Below, one piece after another: positions 60,661 to 64,000 of a DNA stretch of 64,000 nucleotides (the first letter of the stretch is position 1; each line of letters opens with the position of its first letter). The position numbers and the translations under genes were made by a program. The notes beneath the pieces are model-generated. The model had not been told where the DNA came from. It worked only from the letters and a program-made list of their open reading frames with translations, and ran no database searches. The DNA comes from Gammaproteobacteria bacterium (GTDB lineage Bacteria; Pseudomonadota; Gammaproteobacteria; Pseudomonadales; Azotimanducaceae): assembly GCA_004357385.1 (NCBI GenBank), contig SMWF01000001.1:1-64000 (forward strand). The letters run 5' to 3'.

Positions 60661-61545
60661 TCATCCTCGAGGGTGGTGTTCCTGGTGCAACGACTTCAAG
60701 CGCCGCTGCGCCACGTGAGTATAGATCTGGGTGGTGGATAAATCCGCATGTCCAAGCATCATCTGCACGGCTCTCAGATCAGCGCCGTGATTCACCAGAT
60801 GTGTGGCAAACGCATGCCGTAGCGTGTGGGGCGAAATTGTGACGCGCATCCCAGCCTGGCGGGCATAGCGCTTGACCGCATACCAGAACGTCTGACGGGT
60901 CATGGCCCGGCCACGCCGGCTGGGAAACAGCACGTCGCTGGTACGTTCTCCCAGCAGCAGCGCCCGGCCACTTCCAAGGTAGCGCTGCAACCAGTCAAGC
61001 GCCTCTTCACCAACGGGCACGAGCCGTTCCCGGCCGCCCTTGCCAATCACCCGCACCACGCCCTGGCGCAGGTTGAGCATGCTGAGCTTCAGTCCAACCA
61101 GCTCGGACACCCGAAGTCCCGTGGCGTACAGCAGTTCCAGCATGCTGCGGTCCCGCAAGCCGATGGGTTGGTCGCAGTCCGGTGCCTCAAGCAGCGCCGT
61201 CACCTGAGCTTCGGACAGCGATTCCGGTAGTCGGCGACCGAGTTTAGGCAGGTCCAGGCGCTGGGTGGGATCCAGGGCGATGATGCCCTGCTCGGCGAGT
61301 TGCCGGTAAAACCCGCGCAGGCACGACAACAGGCGTGCGGTAGAACGTGAACTGTAGCCCGCTTCCTGGCGTTCACCGAGGAATTCGAACAGATCGTCCG
61401 GACGCGCCCGATCGAGTGATCGTGGCGACAACCATTTTGCAAACGTCTGGAGATCACGTCGATAGGCCTGCAACGTGTTGGCCGCGAGACCGCGCTGCAA
61501 CCACATTGCGTCCAGGTGCCGATCGATGAGCGTCACGTCAGTCAC
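60661..61545 (-). CDS. xerD: site-specific tyrosine recombinase XerD
   Basis: Acts with XerC and FtsK at dif to resolve chromosome dimers. It has about 294 residues. The start is GTG at 61545 (VTDVTLIDRHLDAMWLQRGL); a TTG at 61551 is possible. The catalytic Arg is in YATGLRVSELVGL, HTLRHAFATHLV gives His-x-x-Arg, LLGH-like LGHADLSTTQIYTHV holds the last His and the Tyr nucleophile. The C-terminal end HQEHHPRG is typical of XerD. XerC is not in the window. Confidence 0.95.
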   Translation of the reverse strand: MTDVTLIDRHLDAMWLQRGLAANTLQAYRRDLQTFAKWLSPRSLDRARPDDLFEFLGERQEAGYSSRSTARLLSCLRGFYRQLAEQGIIALDPTQRLDLPKLGRRLPESLSEAQVTALLEAPDCDQPIGLRDRSMLELLYATGLRVSELVGLKLSMLNLRQGVVRVIGKGGRERLVPVGEEALDWLQRYLGSGRALLLGERTSDVLFPSRRGRAMTRQTFWYAVKRYARQAGMRVTISPHTLRHAFATHLVNHGADLRAVQMMLGHADLSTTQIYTHVAQRRLKSLHQEHHPRG

Positions 61546-61702
61546 TGGCAAAATTCGTCGTCAGATGACCCTGTTTGTTAGTTCAGTTCACAATGTAAAC
61601 GGGATCTAAATTCTCACGCTGCCGACAGATTACACCAATAACTGCATGAAAAATAACCACTTACCTAGATATTCTTGGAATAACTCACGCGCATCGGATT
61701 TC
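61546..61702. other. upstream region of the sigma-54 unit (no gene)
   Basis: This AT-richer stretch separates xerD from the sigma-54 promoter. I see no ORF. It has two close GTTCA repeats at about 61581-61590 and a short dyad TATTC-TTG-GAATA (61670-61682) about 20 bp before the -24 box. Enhancer-binding protein sites are expected in such a region, but no consensus NtrC site (TGCAC-N-GTGCA) is visible. Confidence 0.5.
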
Positions 61703-61718
61703 TGGCACGGTTGCTGCA
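61703..61718 (+). promoter_or_regulatory. sigma-54 (RpoN) promoter
   Basis: TGGCACGGTTGCTGCA has the invariant GG (61704-61705) and GC (61716-61717) with exactly 10 bp between them. Only one base (C for T in the -12 TTGCA) departs from the core consensus TGGCACG-N4-TTGCA. The expected transcription start is about 12 bases on, at 61729-61730. It faces away from xerD and toward no ORF. Confidence 0.85.
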
Positions 61719-61728
61719 CATAGCGTTG

Positions 61729-61900
61729 TAGCTTCAACGAACATACGAGCTGTCCCCCTCGGTTCGTTGAAGCTCGCGGCAGATCGGTCGTCTCTCCCCG
61801 ATCGCTGCATAGCGTTCAGCCCACCAGGACCGGACGCAACCAGCTTGTTAGGCGACACCTTCCCCTCCTTGGTCTGCGCCTAGCAAGCTGGTTTTCTTTT
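61729..61900 (+). ncRNA. predicted sigma-54-dependent small RNA with three C-rich loops
   Basis: About 172 nt with no credible ORF, between a sigma-54 promoter and a rho-independent terminator. Hairpin 1: a 13-bp perfect stem, 61730-61742 with 61762-61774, 19-nt loop holding GTCCCCCTC. Hairpin 2: GATCGG 61782-61787 with CCGATC 61798-61803, loop TCGTCTCTCC. Hairpin 3 is the terminator, with CTTCCCCTCCTT in its loop. All loops are pyrimidine-rich and could pair with GGAG/GGGGA in mRNA ribosome sites. Vibrio Qrr and Pseudomonas NrsZ are known sigma-54 sRNAs, and Xanthomonas sX13 uses C-rich loops. I do not recognise this one as a member of a named family. Confidence 0.75.
61838..61900 (+). terminator. 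rho-independent terminator of the small RNA
   Basis: AACCAGCTTGTTAGGCG (61838-61854) pairs with CGCCTAGCAAGCTGGTT (61877-61893): 17 pairs including one G-U, with a 22-nt loop, followed by TTTTCTTTT (61892-61900). The T-run is on the plus strand only, so the element serves the plus-strand transcript, not rplS. Confidence 0.92.
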
Positions 61901-61935
61901 CGCAGGGTACCCTCGGATGGCCAGGCCGTATCCGC

Positions 61936-62286
61936 CTAGACTTTTTCCTTGATCCGCGCGGCGCGGCCGGTAAGACCGCGAAGGTAGTACAACTTCGCCT
62001 GGCGTACGTCGCCGCGGCGTTTCACCTCAACCGCCGCAATCAACGGGCTGTGACTCTGGAAGGTTCGTTCGACACCCACGCCGTGAGAGATCTTGCGCAC
62101 GGTGAATGACGAGTTGAGGCCACGATTGCGCTTGCCAATCACCACGCCTTCGAACGCCTGCAATCGCTCCCTGTTGCCTTCTTTGACTCGGACCCGGACG
62201 ACAACAGTATCACCCGGCCTGAATTCCGGTAGGTCGGCCTTCAGCTGTTCCGATTCCAACGCGTCGATAATCTTATTGTTCCGCAT
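61936..62286 (-). CDS. rplS: 50S ribosomal protein L19
   Basis: L19 lies at the 30S-50S interface. It has 116 residues, the normal length, with [46 protein letters not shown] and the end [18 protein letters not shown]. It is the last gene of ffh-rpsP-rimM-trmD-rplS, four bases after trmD, and converges with the predicted small RNA. Confidence 0.98.
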   Translation of the reverse strand: MRNNKIIDALESEQLKADLPEFRPGDTVVVRVRVKEGNRERLQAFEGVVIGKRNRGLNSSFTVRKISHGVGVERTFQSHSPLIAAVEVKRRGDVRQAKLYYLRGLTGRAARIKEKV

Positions 62287-62290
62287 CTTC

Positions 62291-63055
62291 TCACTCCTCG
62301 TTTTCGAGCCGGGACCCTACAAAATGTTCCCGCAACAGCCCGCGCTCCTCATCCGATAGGGAGCGTCGAGCCAACATGTCCGGGCGGCGTTCGTAGGTTC
62401 GTCGCAAGGACTCGCCCAAACGCCAACGGCGTACCGCTTCGTGGTCGCCACTCAACAATACGTCCGGAACCTGGTGTCCCAGCACACGTTCCGGTCGCGT
62501 GTAATGCGGACAATCCAGCAATCCGTTGCGGTGAGATTCGTAGTCGGCCGATTCCGGATTGCCAAGGGTTCCGGGCAGACACCGCGCGACCGCGTCGATC
62601 ACCACCATGACCGGCAATTCACCTCCGGTCAGCACGTAATCTCCGATCGACAACTCTTCGTCGATCACTTCATCCATCAGGCGCTCGTCAATTCCTTCGT
62701 AGCGCCCGGCGACCAGCACCAGCGCCGGCTCGGCTGCCAATCGTTGCACGTTGGCCTGATTCAGCGTCACCCCCTGGGGCGAGAGGTAAACCACCCTCGC
62801 CGGCTGAGTCGATGCGCTCGGAGCCTGCGCCTTGCTCGCCTGGATCGCGGCCAACAGCGGCGCGACCTTCATCACCATTCCCGGTCCACCGCCATACGGT
62901 CGGTCATCTACGGTGGAATGGCGATCCTCCGCGAAATCGCGCGGGTTCTGGACCTCGAACTGCAGGACGCCCTGCGCTATGGCCCGCGCCAACACACCTT
63001 GCTCCGAAATGATCCGCATCATCTCCGGAAACAAGCTGACTACGCCAATCCACAT
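62291..63055 (-). CDS. trmD: tRNA (guanine37-N1)-methyltransferase
   Basis: Makes m1G37 in tRNAs reading CNN codons, preventing +1 frameshifts. It has 254 residues. The SPOUT trefoil knot region shows [35 protein letters not shown], and [14 protein letters not shown] near the N-terminus is typical. The order rimM-trmD-rplS is universal in the class. Confidence 0.98.
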   Translation of the reverse strand: MWIGVVSLFPEMMRIISEQGVLARAIAQGVLQFEVQNPRDFAEDRHSTVDDRPYGGGPGMVMKVAPLLAAIQASKAQAPSASTQPARVVYLSPQGVTLNQANVQRLAAEPALVLVAGRYEGIDERLMDEVIDEELSIGDYVLTGGELPVMVVIDAVARCLPGTLGNPESADYESHRNGLLDCPHYTRPERVLGHQVPDVLLSGDHEAVRRWRLGESLRRTYERRPDMLARRSLSDEERGLLREHFVGSRLENEE

Positions 63056-63065
63056 CTACCCAACC

Positions 63066-63557
63066 TCAGTAGTCGGCTTGCCATTGGGCGATCATTCGTC
63101 CCGCGCTCAGATCGACCGAGGTCACTATCTGACGGACGAACGGGATCAGAACCTGCCCCGCATCACCCTCAACCACCAAGACATCGTGCGCGCCTGTCTC
63201 GATCAGCCGCACCACCCGACCTAACGCAGCTCCATCACCGCTCTGCACGGTGAGCCCGACCAGATCCTTCCAGTAGTATTCGTTTTCCTCGGTCGCGGGG
63301 AGAACTTCCTCCGCCACACCGATCTCCAATCCTTTGTAGCCCTCGATCGCTGTCCGGTCATCGACCCCATCAAGGTGTGCCACGACGCCTTTCTGATGAC
63401 TTCTTGCGCCGTCCACCTCCAGTGGCCGCCAGTCTCCATCCGAACGAACATACCAGGGCTCGTAGCGCAGAATGTTGAGGGCTGGGACCGTGAAAGACGA
63501 AATCCGCGCCCAACCTTTGACGCCATACGCCGCGCCAAACTTTCCCACCACCACCAT
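63066..63557 (-). CDS. rimM: 16S rRNA processing protein RimM
   Basis: Assembly factor that binds S19 and helps mature the 30S head. It has 163 residues. VVVGKFGAAYGVKGWARISSFT is the N-terminal RimM motif; the C-terminal PRC-barrel part has EYYWKDLVGLTV, ETGAHDVLVVEG and VLIPFVRQIV. The ATG at 63557 lies 10 bp after rpsP; no strong ribosome site is seen, so coupling to rpsP is likely. Confidence 0.96.
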   Translation of the reverse strand: MVVVGKFGAAYGVKGWARISSFTVPALNILRYEPWYVRSDGDWRPLEVDGARSHQKGVVAHLDGVDDRTAIEGYKGLEIGVAEEVLPATEENEYYWKDLVGLTVQSGDGAALGRVVRLIETGAHDVLVVEGDAGQVLIPFVRQIVTSVDLSAGRMIAQWQADY

Positions 63558-63567
63558 TGCGCTGCAA

Positions 63568-63840
63568 TCAGGCTTCGGCCGCGACCTCCGCCGTCGCAGC
63601 GCTGCGGGCCCGTTTGATCAGCTTGGTGACCCGTTCGGATGGTTTGGCACCCACCGACAGCCAGTAATCCACGCGCTCGAGGTCCACCCGGAGTTGCTCT
63701 GCCTTGCCTTTAGCCAGAGGATTGAAGAATCCGACGCGCTCGACGAAACGACCGTCGCGCTTAGCGCTGCGGTCCGCCACGGTGAGGTGATAGAACGGCG
63801 CTTTCTTCGCGCCGTGGCGCGCCAACCGTATCGTTACCAT
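63568..63840 (-). CDS. rpsP: 30S ribosomal protein S16
   Basis: S16 is a core 30S assembly protein. It has 90 residues, opening [32 protein letters not shown], the typical N-terminus, with FFNPLAKG and [18 protein letters not shown]. It has a short Ala-rich tail. It follows ffh by 53 bp. Confidence 0.98.
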   Translation of the reverse strand: MVTIRLARHGAKKAPFYHLTVADRSAKRDGRFVERVGFFNPLAKGKAEQLRVDLERVDYWLSVGAKPSERVTKLIKRARSAATAEVAAEA

Positions 63841-63893
63841 GCAAATGCCCTGATCGAAAGGCGCGGTATTGTAATGGAAGGGTCCGCGGTTGC

Positions 63894-64000
63894 CTAGCGC
63901 GACGGGAAGCTCTGGCCGGGCCGCCGGCCCTGCAATCCGCGCATCATCCTCTGCATGCCGCCTTTCCGGGTGACTTTCTTCATGACCTTTTGCATCTGCT
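63894..64000 (-). CDS. ffh: signal recognition particle protein Ffh, C-terminal end, cut by window edge
   Basis: Only the last 35 or so codons are seen, ending at a TAG (63894-63896): [19 protein letters not shown] then [15 protein letters not shown]. This is the Met-rich end of the M domain that binds signal peptides and 4.5S RNA. Its position before rpsP is standard. The rest lies beyond the window. Confidence 0.93.
   Translation of the reverse strand, partial: QMQKVMKKVTRKGGMQRMMRGLQGRRPGQSFPSR

Noticed and set aside
61546-61702. An NtrC enhancer site for the sigma-54 promoter
   Set aside because: No TGCAC-type dyad is visible; only weak GTTCA repeats and a short 5-bp dyad are present.
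61838-61893. The hairpin before rplS as a terminator of the rplS operon
   Set aside because: The T-run lies on the plus strand only; on the minus strand no T-run follows the stem.

Overview
The window is a dense, GC-rich stretch of a gammaproteobacterial chromosome made almost entirely of housekeeping and cell-envelope genes. The gene orders are those of Pseudomonas-like, non-enteric gammaproteobacteria: pyrG-kdsA, rpoE-rseABC-mucD-lepA-lepB, recO-era-rnc with a DUF4845 gene, ffh-rpsP-rimM-trmD-rplS, xerD-dsbC-hom, and prfB-lysS. No rRNA, tRNA, insertion sequence, prophage or CRISPR array was seen. Both ends cut through genes: kdsA on the left and ffh on the right.

Layout, left to right. (1) 1-17390, minus strand: rpsB-tsf-pyrH-frr-uppS-cdsA-rseP-bamA-skp-fabZ-rnhB-dnaE-tilS-pyrG-kdsA, running from translation through undecaprenyl and phospholipid precursors and outer-membrane assembly to replication and KDO synthesis. 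The usual dxr, lpxD, lpxA, lpxB and accA are missing from this otherwise collinear cluster. (2) 17667-30688, plus strand: map-glnD-dapC-dapD-dapE (nitrogen sensing and diaminopimelate/lysine synthesis), then a partial type II secretion set gspN-gspC-gspD, then plsB. (3) 30673-33323: rsmJ and tsaB (minus) facing moeA (plus). (4) 33388-48209, minus strand: a long run headed by the sigma-E envelope-stress operon rpoE-rseA-rseB-rseC-mucD, followed by lepA-lepB-DUF4845-rnc-era-recO-rlmD-relA-adk and a Lys/Ala-rich histone H1/AlgP-like gene. (5) 48344-51732: nadB (plus), sdhE-ygfX (minus), ygfZ (plus). (6) 51754-61545, minus strand: xerD-dsbC-hom-recJ-prfB-lysS-ung-mmsA, with a canonical programmed +1 frameshift in prfB. 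(7) 61546-61935: the only gene-free stretch over 300 bp. (8) 61936-64000, minus strand: ffh-rpsP-rimM-trmD-rplS.

The most notable discovery candidate is in region 7. A near-consensus sigma-54 promoter (TGGCAC-N5-TGCA, GG-N10-GC spacing, 61703-61718) points at a roughly 172-nt unit with no ORF. It folds into three hairpins with pyrimidine-only, C-rich loops, and the third hairpin is a strong rho-independent terminator (61838-61900). The predicted start falls on the first base of a 13-bp perfect stem. This looks like an RpoN-dependent small RNA whose loops could pair with Shine-Dalgarno sequences.

Other points of interest: short in-frame tandem repeats extend RpsB, RlmD, YgfX and the AlgP-like protein; an 18-bp perfect palindrome sits between the divergent map and rpsB genes; and many gene pairs overlap by GTGA/ATGA, which indicates translational coupling. 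Many starts are GTG. I shortened several N-termini where a Shine-Dalgarno sequence, an overlap with the upstream stop, or family length supported an internal start.
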